A stretch of 64,000 nucleotides of DNA from Candidatus Peregrinibacteria bacterium (lineage in GTDB: Bacteria > Patescibacteriota > Gracilibacteria > CAIRYL01 > GCA-016699755), in the NCBI GenBank assembly GCA_016699755.1, contig CP065009.1:124001-188000 (forward strand), read 5' to 3'. The translations under genes were made by a program, and so were the position numbers. This document shows, piece by piece, positions 18,152 to 26,622 of the stretch (its first letter is position 1; each line of letters begins with the position of its first letter). A model generated the notes under the pieces. It was not told the DNA's origin. It searched no databases and saw nothing but the letters and a program-made list of their open reading frames with translations.

Positions 18152-18224
18152 GAAAAAATAAGACAGGAAAGAAAAAGTATCACTTTTCGATTTTGAAGTA
18201 TTTTTTTCAAATCTGCAAGAAAGT

Positions 18225-18253
18225 ATTATACAAAAAGCTCGGAAATCTGTACG
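18225..18253 (-). promoter_or_regulatory. Candidate promoter for secE-nusG-rplK
   Basis: Minus strand CGTACA, 17 bp, TATAAT; the -10 overlaps the asd stop codon. The -10 is perfect but the -35 matches only half. The leader would be about 65 nt. Confidence 0.42.
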
Positions 18254-19221
18254 GCATTGAGTGCCGCACCTTTTAAGAGTTGATCTCCGCAGAGAAAAAA
18301 GTCGATTCCGTTTTCCCCAAAAATAAGACTCTGTCGAATGCGCCCTACTTCTACATTTTCCTTTTGAGAAGCGGTGAGTGGCATAGGATAGAGAAATTCT
18401 TCTGGTGCATCTCGCACCTCTACTCCGGGCGACATCTTGAGAATTTCCCTTGCCATTTCTGGGGAAATCGGTTTTTCTGTTTCAATGGTTACCGATTCCG
18501 CATGCGCCCGAAAAGTAGGAATGCGAACTGCGGTACATGAAATTGGAAGATTTGGCGCTCCGAAAATTTTTCTCGTTTCCCAAGTCACTTTCATTTCTTC
18601 TCGGGTGTAGCCATTTTCTTGAAATGAATCGATATGAGGAATGAGGTTAAAAGGGATTGGATGAACAAATTCTTTATTCAAAACAGGTTCTCCATTTAAG
18701 AAGTGTTGTGTTTCGGTGCGGAGTTCTTCCATGGCAGGCGCTCCGGCTCCGCTTGTTGCTTGATAAGTAGAAACAATGACTTTTTTACAAGTGAATTCTC
18801 TGTGGAGCGGATAGAGGGCAACATTTAAAATGAGTGTACTACAGTTTGGATTTGCAATAAGTTTGTGCCCTTGTGCCGCTTTGGGATTTACTTCTGGACA
18901 AATGAGCGGTACATCGTTTTCTAAGCGAAAAGCAGAGGAGTTATCAATAACAATTGGTTTTCCCTTCGCGATTTCTCTTGCATATTCTTTGGCAAAACTG
19001 CCAGAAACTGCCATAAGCACAAAATCTAAATTCTTTGTTTTTTCCACGGAAAATTCTTCAACAGTTTTTTCTCCAAATGGAGTTTGAAACACCTTTCCGG
19101 CGCTTCTTGCACTTGCAAACAGATGAAGCTCCGAAAGTGGAAAATTGCGCTTGTGGAGAACGGAAATCATCTCTTGTCCTACAGCACCGGTGCATCCCAC
19201 AATTCCCACAGAAGACGACAT
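18226..19221 (-). CDS. asd: Aspartate-semialdehyde dehydrogenase
   Basis: 331 residues from the ATG at 19221 (MSSSVGIVGCTGAVGQEM); longer in-frame starts add a non-conserved leader and are rejected. Asd reduces aspartyl-phosphate to the semialdehyde, feeding lysine/diaminopimelate and threonine synthesis. The NADP-binding GxTGxxG motif is at the N-terminus and the catalytic Cys lies in LIANPNCSTLILN. HIDSFQENGYTREEMKVTWE and RVPTFRAHAES-like blocks (here RIPTFRAHAES) are family hallmarks. It is alone here, without lysC or dapA. A candidate -10 (TATTCT, 19248-19253) lies about 27 bp upstream, and a 9-bp inverted repeat is further up. Confidence 0.95.
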   Translation of the reverse strand: MSSSVGIVGCTGAVGQEMISVLHKRNFPLSELHLFASARSAGKVFQTPFGEKTVEEFSVEKTKNLDFVLMAVSGSFAKEYAREIAKGKPIVIDNSSAFRLENDVPLICPEVNPKAAQGHKLIANPNCSTLILNVALYPLHREFTCKKVIVSTYQATSGAGAPAMEELRTETQHFLNGEPVLNKEFVHPIPFNLIPHIDSFQENGYTREEMKVTWETRKIFGAPNLPISCTAVRIPTFRAHAESVTIETEKPISPEMAREILKMSPGVEVRDAPEEFLYPMPLTASQKENVEVGRIRQSLIFGENGIDFFLCGDQLLKGAALNAVQISELFV

Positions 19222-19296
19222 ACTTGAATTGGAAAAAAGCGGAAAGGAGAATACAGAAAACATTTGAGAAAGGGAACTCCTGTGAAAGTAAAATGA

Positions 19297-19329
19297 GAAC
19301 ATGGTTTGGGTTTGCGACTTACCATGTTC
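19297..19329. repeat. Perfect 9-bp inverted repeat upstream of asd
   Basis: GAACATGGT, 15-bp spacer, ACCATGTTC, about 75-110 bp upstream of the asd start in otherwise non-coding DNA. It may be an operator or an RNA hairpin in the asd leader; no T-tract follows on either strand, so it is not a terminator. Confidence 0.6.
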
Positions 19330-19488
19330 ACAATAATTTCAATTTCAGCATGTCGTGAAAGTTGCTTTGAAATTACTTGCAATGACTCTTTTTTTGGATG
19401 GGATTTTGCACAGAGTCCAATGCAATTCAATTCCAGCAAAAAAAATATATATTAAACAATAAAAATTGTTGACAGAAAGAAATTAGTA

Positions 19489-19626
19489 ATGATAAAAAAT
19501 GCACTATTTTTGAGCAATTCGTTCTTTTACATCATTGTTGTTCTGGTGAGTATTCTTCTGTATTTCATTGCTAAAGATTGCAAGAAATCTATTTTTGATA
19601 GCGTTTCTTGTTCTTCGGTATATTGA
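19489..19626 (+). CDS. Small single-helix membrane protein (45 aa)
   Basis: ATG at 19489 opens 45 residues: a short polar start, one clear membrane helix (SFFYIIVVLVSILLYFIA) and a Cys/Ser-rich tail with three cysteines. It ends TGA immediately before the ATG of the next gene with no spacing, suggesting coupling. A TTGACA at 19469 lies just upstream but no good -10 follows. No family recognised; it could also be non-coding, but the tight junction argues for translation. Confidence 0.5.
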   Translation: MIKNALFLSNSFFYIIVVLVSILLYFIAKDCKKSIFDSVSCSSVY

Positions 19627-20079
19627 ATGCAGATATCCTGCTCGCCAGAAAGGTGGGCTTCTGAAAAAAAGAGGAATTTTGTTATGTTAGCTATATACCT
19701 GTGTTTGTCCTACAGTCTCCTATATGTGGGAGTGCTGATTTTTACCCATAGTGGGTTTTTTGCTTGGACACTATTTGTCCTAATCTTGCTCTTTCTCCTT
19801 AACGTTATTATTCGGGGACCTTTTTCCCCGTCACCACATCCTCTTTTGAAGCTCCAACTCATTATTGGGGTTTTTGGATGGACTATTCTGGACATTGTTT
19901 TGATCAGAGGGATTTTTATGTGGGAGGGGGAGGAAATAAATTATCTCCCCCTTAGAATTTTCATCTCGGTCTACTTGATCCCATTTTTTTTCTTTAAGTT
20001 TGTGGTTTGCTTTGTGATGATCTGTGATAAATGGGCTTCTTCTTGGCAAGTGTTACCAATAAGAAGAAGAGCAGGATAA
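19627..20079 (+). CDS. Unknown four-helix membrane protein
   Basis: 150 residues with about four hydrophobic helices (YLCLSYSLLYVGVLIFT, FFAWTLFVLILLFLLNVI, LIIGVFGWTILDIVLIRGIF, FISVYLIPFFFFKFVVCFVM). The polar C-terminus is basic (PIRRRAG). It starts directly after the preceding 45-residue gene and ends just before a strong terminator, so the two form an isolated plus-strand unit between minus-strand housekeeping genes. No family recognised. Confidence 0.6.
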   Translation: MQISCSPERWASEKKRNFVMLAIYLCLSYSLLYVGVLIFTHSGFFAWTLFVLILLFLLNVIIRGPFSPSPHPLLKLQLIIGVFGWTILDIVLIRGIFMWEGEEINYLPLRIFISVYLIPFFFFKFVVCFVMICDKWASSWQVLPIRRRAG

Positions 20080-20084
20080 GACCT

Positions 20085-20124
20085 ACTGGAATCTCCTTGT
20101 ATGAGGAGATTCCAGTGCTTTTCT
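20085..20124 (+). terminator. Rho-independent terminator
   Basis: ACTGGAATCTCC, loop of 8, GGAGATTCCAGT (perfect 12-bp stem), then GCTTTTCTT. It ends the plus-strand small membrane protein unit, six bases after its stop codon. It also lies past the convergent secA gene, but no T-tract follows on that strand. Confidence 0.85.
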
Positions 20125-20131
20125 TGGTGCC

Positions 20132-22804
20132 TTAATCTTCTTTTCCACAACACTTCTTGTACTTTTTTCCGCTTCCGCACGGACACTGGTCATTTCTCCC
20201 TGCTTCGGGTTGTTTTTGTGGTGTGGTAGATTCTGCTCGAACACGTCCAGAGGATATTTTTGAAACGGCGGAAGGGGGAATATTATTTGCTGAAACTCGG
20301 TGTGGACCCGCGCGAGAAACCGTATCTTCTGCGGTGAGTGCTGTTGTAATTTCTTCCGCGTTAGTTTGAATATTTTTCGGTTTTTCTTCGGGAATTTCTT
20401 GTCCAAATCGAATTTCAATATTCATTTGGAACATAGTGCGTATAACCGAATTCTGAACTTTCTGAAGTAAGGTTTTAAACTTTTCGTAGCCAATTGCTTG
20501 GTACTCGTGGAGTGGATTTTTTTGAGCATATCCCACAAGTGCTACTTGTTCTCGTAAGTGAGTCATGTCATCGATATGCTCCATCCAAAATTGGTCAATA
20601 GTCCGCAGAGTAACCATACGCTCGGCTTGTCGAAAATATTTTGCATCCGAAAGAGCATCTTCCCGTTTTTGGTATTCGGTGGTGAGAAAGGTTCGTGCGA
20701 GTTCTTCTATTCTCTCTTCTGTTTCGGCGGTTTCGTAATCTACTATGGTTGGGGCACCGTGTTGATGAAGTGCAGAAATACCCGCGGCAAATTCTTTGAG
20801 CTCATACTGATGTGCTTCGCGTCCATGAATATGGAGATTTCTCAGGAGTTCCACTTCGCCCTCAATCCACTTGAGAATCTCTTCGTGAATATCTCCTTGG
20901 TTTAGTATTTTTCGTCGTCGTCGGTAGATAATTTCTCGTTGGCGGTTCATAACATCGTCGTATTGTACGACATGTTTTCGAACATCAAAGTGATGTCCTT
21001 CTACTTTCTTTTGTGCCGATTCAATCGATCCGCTAATAAGTCGGCTTTCAATGGGCATATCATCTGGAATTTTGAGCGTTTCCATCATTTTTTGAAGACG
21101 ATCAGAACCAAAAAGACGCATGAGCGAATCTTCTAGTGATAAGAAAAATTGTGTTTCTCCCTGATCTCCTTGTCGTCCCGCACGTCCGCGGAGCTGATTA
21201 TCGATGCGACGTGATTCGTGTCGTTCGGAACCGATAATGCAAAGCCCACCAAGTTCTGCCACACCTTCTCCAAGTTTAATATCTGTTCCGCGTCCTGCCA
21301 TATTTGTGGCGATAGTGACTGCTCCAAATTGTCCGGCATTTGCCACGATTTCTGCTTCTCGAGCGTGATTTTTTGCATTGAGCACTTCGTGCGGAATGCC
21401 TTTTTGTTGCAAGAGAAAAGAGAGTGCTTCGGATCGTTCGATAGAAATAGTTCCGATGAGAACTGGTTGCCCAGAAGCATGTTTTTCTGCTGTTTTTTGG
21501 GCAATGGCAATAAATTTTCCGCGCTCATTTTTGTAGACAACATCCGCTAAATCCTTTCGCGTTATGGTTCGATTTGTGGGAATAACAGCAACTTCTAATC
21601 CGTAAATTTTCAAAAACTCTTCCTCTTCTGTTTTCGCCGTTCCCGTCATTCCTGAGAGTCTGTGGTACAGTCGAAAGTAGTTCTGAAACGTAATCGTCGC
21701 CAATGTTTTGCTTTCGCGACGAATTTCTACCTTTTCTTTCGCTTCAAGTGCTTGGTGCAAGCCATCCGAATATCTGCGTCCAGGCATGAGACGTCCCGTG
21801 AATTCATCCACAATAATGACTTCTCCGTCTTTAACGACATAGTCTTTATCTCGGTGATAGACTGCTCGCGCTCGCAAAGCTTGTTCAATGTGATGCACTT
21901 CCGCAAAACCAGCATCGCTGTAGACATTTTCTACTCCCATGAGCTGTTCCATTTTTTTGATACCATCTTCTGTGAGTACCGCTGTTTTTCGTTTTTCGTC
22001 CAAGTTGTAGTGTGTGTCTTTTTCGAGGTGTCGCACGAGTGTGTCATATTTTTGATATTTTGAAGTCGATTCTTCTGCTGGAGCCGAAATAATGAGTGGT
22101 GTACGTGCTTCATCCACAAGGATAGAGTCGACCTCATCCACAATGGCATAATGGAGTTCGCGCTGCACAATGTCTCGTGGAGTTGTTGCCATATTGTCTC
22201 GAAGGTAATCGAAACCAAATTCATTATTTGTTCCGTAGGTAATATCCGAAGCGTAGGCCTCTTTTCGTCCAGAGCGGTCGACATCATTTGTAATGACCCC
22301 CACAGAAAGTCCAAGATATCGGTAGAGGTGTCCCATCCACTGGGCATCACGTTTTGCAAGGTAATCATTCACGGTAATGACATGTACGCCTTTTCCGGCG
22401 AGTGCTTCGAGATATGCAGGAAGCGTGCAAACCAGTGTTTTTCCTTCTCCTGTTTTCATTTCAGAAATACGCCTGCTGTGGAGGACAGCGCCTCCTACAA
22501 TTTGAACATCATAGGGAATCATATTCCAAGTTTCTTCCTTTCCATTTACCTCAAAAGTACTTCCCGAAAGCCGACGACAAGCATTTTTAACAACAGCAAA
22601 AGCTTCAGGAAGAAGAGCCTCCGTTGTTTCTCCATTTTGAATTCGCTCTCGAAATTCGTCTGTTTTTGCCCGAAGCTCTTCATCGGAAAGAGCTTGAAGT
22701 TGTTCTTCAATCTTGTTGACCTCTTCTACCTTTTTCCACGCGGCTTTTACGGCTTTTTCAGAGGGGTCTCCCATGACTTTTTGGAGGAATGATGTGACGC
22801 TCAT
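20132..22804 (-). CDS. secA: Preprotein translocase ATPase SecA
   Basis: 890 residues from the ATG at 22804 (MSVTSFLQKVMGDPSEKAVK); a longer in-frame start adds a spurious hydrophobic leader. SecA drives proteins through SecYEG. Visible motifs are Walker A in MKTGEGKTLVCTLPAYL, DEVDSILVDEART (DEAD-like), MAGRGTDIKL and the QLRGRAGRQGDQGET block. The C-terminal zinc-binding SEC-C motif is CPCGSGKKYKKCC. Length and order of domains are canonical. It has its own leader with a 7-bp inverted repeat. The secreted proteases and giant protein in this window would be its clients. Confidence 0.98.
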   Translation of the reverse strand: MSVTSFLQKVMGDPSEKAVKAAWKKVEEVNKIEEQLQALSDEELRAKTDEFRERIQNGETTEALLPEAFAVVKNACRRLSGSTFEVNGKEETWNMIPYDVQIVGGAVLHSRRISEMKTGEGKTLVCTLPAYLEALAGKGVHVITVNDYLAKRDAQWMGHLYRYLGLSVGVITNDVDRSGRKEAYASDITYGTNNEFGFDYLRDNMATTPRDIVQRELHYAIVDEVDSILVDEARTPLIISAPAEESTSKYQKYDTLVRHLEKDTHYNLDEKRKTAVLTEDGIKKMEQLMGVENVYSDAGFAEVHHIEQALRARAVYHRDKDYVVKDGEVIIVDEFTGRLMPGRRYSDGLHQALEAKEKVEIRRESKTLATITFQNYFRLYHRLSGMTGTAKTEEEEFLKIYGLEVAVIPTNRTITRKDLADVVYKNERGKFIAIAQKTAEKHASGQPVLIGTISIERSEALSFLLQQKGIPHEVLNAKNHAREAEIVANAGQFGAVTIATNMAGRGTDIKLGEGVAELGGLCIIGSERHESRRIDNQLRGRAGRQGDQGETQFFLSLEDSLMRLFGSDRLQKMMETLKIPDDMPIESRLISGSIESAQKKVEGHHFDVRKHVVQYDDVMNRQREIIYRRRRKILNQGDIHEEILKWIEGEVELLRNLHIHGREAHQYELKEFAAGISALHQHGAPTIVDYETAETEERIEELARTFLTTEYQKREDALSDAKYFRQAERMVTLRTIDQFWMEHIDDMTHLREQVALVGYAQKNPLHEYQAIGYEKFKTLLQKVQNSVIRTMFQMNIEIRFGQEIPEEKPKNIQTNAEEITTALTAEDTVSRAGPHRVSANNIPPSAVSKISSGRVRAESTTPQKQPEAGRNDQCPCGSGKKYKKCCGKED

Positions 22805-22810
22805 TTTGTT

Positions 22811-22836
22811 ATTGGGTGAGAATATTCCGACCCAAT
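22811..22836. repeat. Inverted repeat in the secA leader
   Basis: ATTGGGT, 12-bp spacer, ACCCAAT, perfect 7-bp arms, 7-32 bp before the secA ATG. In the transcript it would form a hairpin right before the start, or it could be a protein-binding palindrome near a TATATT box. Confidence 0.45.
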
Positions 22837-22870
22837 ATATCAAAAATATGAAGAACTGTCTCCTGAAAAA

Positions 22871-22904
22871 AATATAAAACAAGGGATGAGAGTGAGCCCA
22901 TCCC
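22871..22904 (-). terminator. Probable terminator of the second subtilisin gene
   Basis: Minus strand GGGATG, 10-base loop, CATCCC, followed by TTGTTTTATATTTT; it starts 28 bases past the stop at 22932. The stem is short (6 bp), but the T-rich tail and position fit. Confidence 0.6.
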
Positions 22905-22931
22905 TCTACAATATCTTAAGGGAAGAAGAAC

Positions 22932-25481
22932 TTATTTTTTAAACCACTGAAGTTGCCAGAATGACTCATTGCAAGTGTCATCTTTGCATCCACATTTCCA
23001 CTCATTTGTACGCCACTGACACGTAAAGGCAGCGACATAATTCTTTTCTTTTAAGTCACCGTTTTGAAATGTCTTCTTTCCCTCACCAACACACCAATCT
23101 CCTGAATCGTCCTCTACGTTACAGTTAAAAGTAAACTCATTCCAAGAACTCTTTTCTTCCGAATACATATAGCCCTTTTTGTAGACATACGTATTCTTAT
23201 TTTCATTTCCTGTTTCAAAAGTAGCGGTATCTTCATTGCAGGTTACCTGAAGAAGAAGAGGTTTTATACTGGAGAATATATTATATGCGGCACCATAATC
23301 TTGTGGAACTTCATCAGAATTGCGGAGCTCAGAGCACTCTCTTGATGAGGAGCTCTCACATGTCATTTCCGCCGTTCCGTGCAATTGCGGATCAGTGTTT
23401 GATGCCGCAGGAACATCGTGTTTAATTTGGAGTTTTCCTCCAACTTTACAATAGCTGAGGTAAGTAGTGTATGCGCCTCCGGTTGCAAATGTTCCACTGA
23501 AGGCTTCTTTTCGTTCACATTGTCCTTCGGCAATGGAATTAAAATTAATATTCTGTTTGAGTGTTACTGAGGGAGGAGTTTGTCCTGATCCAGCAACACG
23601 AGCAGTAGAAATTTGAACATCACTAAGGTCACAATCGCAATAGCTTATTTCATGTTTCCATTGGCTGAGGGCACTTCCGGTAAAATCAATAGTTTTCAGT
23701 TCACTATTCCCAGAAGAACAGGTTTTTGGAGGACGAGGGGGAGGAGGAGGTATTGTATTATCTGTGACGATAATCGTTGCGACTGCATCTGTTTGTCCAG
23801 TCTTTTTTACGGTGAGTGTTGCTGTTCCGATGGCAGTTGGTGCGGTAAGAGTGCATGTTGTGGATCCGTCTGAACACTGATTTTTGGTGATACCTGTTGT
23901 TCCGGCATTCAGAGTAAAGGTGTGTTCACTGGCACTATTGGAAACAGCAATATTCGTGACGGATGCTCCAACGGCAATGGATTGAGTTGTAGGAGAAACA
24001 GCAAGGGTGGCTCCACCTCCTCCACCAGATACGGCGGCGAGAATTTTTTCTGCATTCGCAAAGCCACATCCCGATTTTACATCTTTTCCGGGTGCATCAA
24101 TGTCTTCTGCATTGTCACACATAATTTGTAAGATTTGCGCAGGAGTGAGCGAAGGGTCTTTCGACTTCATGAGTGCGGCAATGCCGGCAATATGTGGGCT
24201 TGCCATAGACGTTCCAATAAGCCTTGCATATTGATTTGATAACCATGTACTTCCAATGCCATTTTCTCGGCAGCTTTCAGTGTTATTTCCTACGCATTCT
24301 CCTGCTCCGGGGGCGGCAATATCGACCCAATTTCCATAACTTGAGAAGGGAGCAATTTTTTTATAGAAATCTGTTGCCCCTACGGTGATAATTCCATTAC
24401 AACTTGCTGGTGTTTCTGTTGGATTTCCTTCCTGTCCACTATTTCCAGAGGCAACCACTATGGTAACTCCTGCGTTAACAGCAGTATTAATTTGGTTCTG
24501 CCAATTATTACTGCATACGCCATCGCCGCCGAGACTCATATTGATGACATTTGCTCCATTTTGAGTGGCATAGCTTATCGCCTCAAAAATATCGTTGTCG
24601 TATGCTCCTCCGTCACCACCAAAGACCTTAAGAGGCATTATTTTTGCGTCTGGAGCAATGCCCACAACACCATTGTTATCTTTTTTGGCGGCGATTGTAC
24701 CCGCAACATGTGTTCCATGTCCCTCTGTGTCACTTGGATCTGTATCGTTGTTTCCTGAAAAATCATATCCGGTAACAAGTTGTCCTTGAAATTCAGGATG
24801 ATTAAGGTCAATTCCTGTGTCAATAACTGCGACGACTACTCCTTCTCCAGTAACTCCAGTCGCCCATACTTTATCGGCATTGACTCCCGCATTATTTTGA
24901 TTATTAAAGTAGTGCCAGAGGTTGTCTTTATTTTCATAATTGGTGGTTGGGTATCGTATTCCATTGAGATCTGCCGAAAGGATATTAGGGTCATTTTTAT
25001 AGGTTTCGAGAAGCTCCTCTGACGATTTTGACTTACTTTTTACCGTTGCCATTATTATTTCATCTCCTTCTCCAGAAAGCGAAAATGAATCAATTCCATT
25101 TTCTTTGTTGAAGAGAATTTTTGTTTCTACTTCTAAATCATTTGGATCATTTGCCGAAAATGCCTGAGAAATCGATTGTGCAAAGACTTTTTCTCCATCT
25201 TCCATAGAGAGTTTTCCAAAGGTTTGTACCGCAAAATTCGCGTTTCGTACGACTTGAGAATCTGGTTTGAGAAAAAGAAGAACTTCATTTTCCACATATT
25301 GAGGTCTTCCGCTTGAAATACCAAGCGTGGGAGGAGAAATATTTACAAATGCTTCCGTCTCTTTTTCTGATGTAGTGGTGTCTCCCACCGATTTTGCACC
25401 CCATGTTGGAGATCCAAAAATGAGAAAAAGAGCACAGCTTCCTGTGAGGATTGAAATAATTTTTTTGGAGAATATTTTCAT
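22932..25481 (-). CDS. Secreted subtilisin-like serine protease with Cys-rich C-terminal domain
   Basis: S8 peptidase of 849 residues. The signal peptide (about 1-28, ending TWGAKS) and a propeptide (VENEVLLFLKPDS) precede the catalytic domain. Asp221 lies in AVIDTGIDLNHPE, His255 in TEGHGTHVAG and Ser425 in IGTSMASPH. An Ig-like domain (about 490-570) and a proline linker (PPPPPRPPK) follow. The last 260 residues are rich in Cys and Trp, with paired patterns such as CDCDLSD, WKCGCKDDTC and a WQLQWF end. The last domain is unfamiliar; its cysteines suggest disulfides formed outside the cell. It resembles the first subtilisin only in the catalytic part. Own promoter and terminator are visible. 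Confidence 0.93.
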   Translation of the reverse strand: MKIFSKKIISILTGSCALFLIFGSPTWGAKSVGDTTTSEKETEAFVNISPPTLGISSGRPQYVENEVLLFLKPDSQVVRNANFAVQTFGKLSMEDGEKVFAQSISQAFSANDPNDLEVETKILFNKENGIDSFSLSGEGDEIIMATVKSKSKSSEELLETYKNDPNILSADLNGIRYPTTNYENKDNLWHYFNNQNNAGVNADKVWATGVTGEGVVVAVIDTGIDLNHPEFQGQLVTGYDFSGNNDTDPSDTEGHGTHVAGTIAAKKDNNGVVGIAPDAKIMPLKVFGGDGGAYDNDIFEAISYATQNGANVINMSLGGDGVCSNNWQNQINTAVNAGVTIVVASGNSGQEGNPTETPASCNGIITVGATDFYKKIAPFSSYGNWVDIAAPGAGECVGNNTESCRENGIGSTWLSNQYARLIGTSMASPHIAGIAALMKSKDPSLTPAQILQIMCDNAEDIDAPGKDVKSGCGFANAEKILAAVSGGGGGATLAVSPTTQSIAVGASVTNIAVSNSASEHTFTLNAGTTGITKNQCSDGSTTCTLTAPTAIGTATLTVKKTGQTDAVATIIVTDNTIPPPPPRPPKTCSSGNSELKTIDFTGSALSQWKHEISYCDCDLSDVQISTARVAGSGQTPPSVTLKQNINFNSIAEGQCERKEAFSGTFATGGAYTTYLSYCKVGGKLQIKHDVPAASNTDPQLHGTAEMTCESSSSRECSELRNSDEVPQDYGAAYNIFSSIKPLLLQVTCNEDTATFETGNENKNTYVYKKGYMYSEEKSSWNEFTFNCNVEDDSGDWCVGEGKKTFQNGDLKEKNYVAAFTCQWRTNEWKCGCKDDTCNESFWQLQWFKK

Positions 25482-25512
25482 ATTTATTTTTTGAGAATAT
25501 ATGTTTTCCCTT

Positions 25513-25541
25513 ATTATAGCGTATTTTTGGAGGAATGAAAA
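25513..25541 (-). promoter_or_regulatory. Promoter for the second subtilisin gene
   Basis: Minus strand TTTTCA, 17 bp, TATAAT (perfect -10). Predicted transcription start is about 25 nt before the ATG at 25481. Confidence 0.6.
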
Positions 25542-25547
25542 AAGTTT

Positions 25548-25576
25548 TCGACAATTCCTTCAGAATTCGCCATACT
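25548..25576 (+). promoter_or_regulatory. Promoter for pheS
   Basis: TCGACA, 17 bp, CATACT; predicted transcription start about 20 nt before the pheS ATG. It is divergent from the subtilisin promoter, with the two -10/-35 sets almost adjoining. Confidence 0.5.
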
Positions 25577-25602
25577 CGCCCTGTTTTATACGTTCTAAAA
25601 AT

Positions 25603-26622
25603 ATGCAACAGGAGCTTACACAGATTCGACAAGAAGCACTTCAAAAAATAGCGGAAGCAAAAACTACTGAGGAGCTTCGAAAGGTAGAAATTGAATTTCT
25701 CGGTAGAAAACAGGGGAAATTAGCACTTCTTCTTCGTGATCTCTCGGGGCTTTCTGAAGAAGAGCGACCAAAAATAGGAAAACTTGGGAATGAGGCAAAA
25801 AATGAAATCGCGCAAGCAATAGAGGAAAAAGAGGCATCTTTTTCTACTTCTGAAAAAGAGAATGAGTTTTATGATGTTACGCTTTCGGGAATACCTCAGC
25901 GAACAGGTCGTCACCATCCGCTGTCTCGCTTTATTCGTGAAGTAGAAGATGTCTTTGGGCGACTTGGATTTGAAACCGTAGAAGGACCAGAAGTTGATGA
26001 TGATTGGCACAATTTTGGCGCACTCAATTTTACAGAGCATCATCCGGCGCGCGAAATGCAAGATACGTTTTTTGTGGGTAATCTCGTGAATCACGTTCTT
26101 CGGACACAAACATCAAATGTGCAGATTCACTACATGGAAGGAAAAGAACCACCGTTTCGGGTCATTGCTCCGGGAAAAGTGTTTCGAAAAGATTCCGATG
26201 CAACGCATTCTCCCATGTTCCATCAGGTAGAAGGGCTTATGATTGATCGGGATGTTTCGATTTCTCATCTCAAATTTGTGCTTCTTTCTGCTTTGCGTGA
26301 ACTCATTTCGTCAGATTTGGAACTCCGCTTTCGCACCTCATATTTTCCGTTCACAGAGCCAAGTTTAGAAGTGGATGCGAGTTGCCCTATTTGTTCGGGA
26401 AAATCTCCAGAATGTCGTGTGTGCAAGGGTACCGGCTGGCTTGAGATTGGTGGCGCAGGAATGGTACACCCAAATGTTCTTCGGAATGTCGGAGTGAACC
26501 CCGAGGAATGGAATGGGTTTGCATTTGGATTTGGCATTGAACGCCAAGTGATGATCCGTCATAGCATTCCCGAAATCCGCAGTTTTTTTGAGAATGACCT
26601 CCGATTTTTAGAGCAGTTCTAG
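25603..26622 (+). CDS. pheS: Phenylalanyl-tRNA synthetase alpha subunit
   Basis: 339 residues from the ATG at 25603 (MQQELTQIRQ); the longer frame upstream is unconserved. PheS carries the class II catalytic core that charges tRNA-Phe. An N-terminal coiled coil is followed by HPLSRFIREVEDVFGRLGF, motif 2-like PFRVIAPGKVFRKDSDATH and FHQVEGLMIDRDVSISHLK. Motif 3 reads FAFGFGIERQVMIRHSIPEI. The partner pheT is not adjacent. The stop codon shares a CTAG palindrome with the stop of the convergent aclA gene. Confidence 0.97.
   Translation: MQQELTQIRQEALQKIAEAKTTEELRKVEIEFLGRKQGKLALLLRDLSGLSEEERPKIGKLGNEAKNEIAQAIEEKEASFSTSEKENEFYDVTLSGIPQRTGRHHPLSRFIREVEDVFGRLGFETVEGPEVDDDWHNFGALNFTEHHPAREMQDTFFVGNLVNHVLRTQTSNVQIHYMEGKEPPFRVIAPGKVFRKDSDATHSPMFHQVEGLMIDRDVSISHLKFVLLSALRELISSDLELRFRTSYFPFTEPSLEVDASCPICSGKSPECRVCKGTGWLEIGGAGMVHPNVLRNVGVNPEEWNGFAFGFGIERQVMIRHSIPEIRSFFENDLRFLEQF

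Noticed and set aside
19441..19500. TTGACA-based promoter just before the 45-residue gene
   Set aside because: The -35 is good, but no acceptable -10 lies at 16-18 bp and the start codon would fall inside the promoter.
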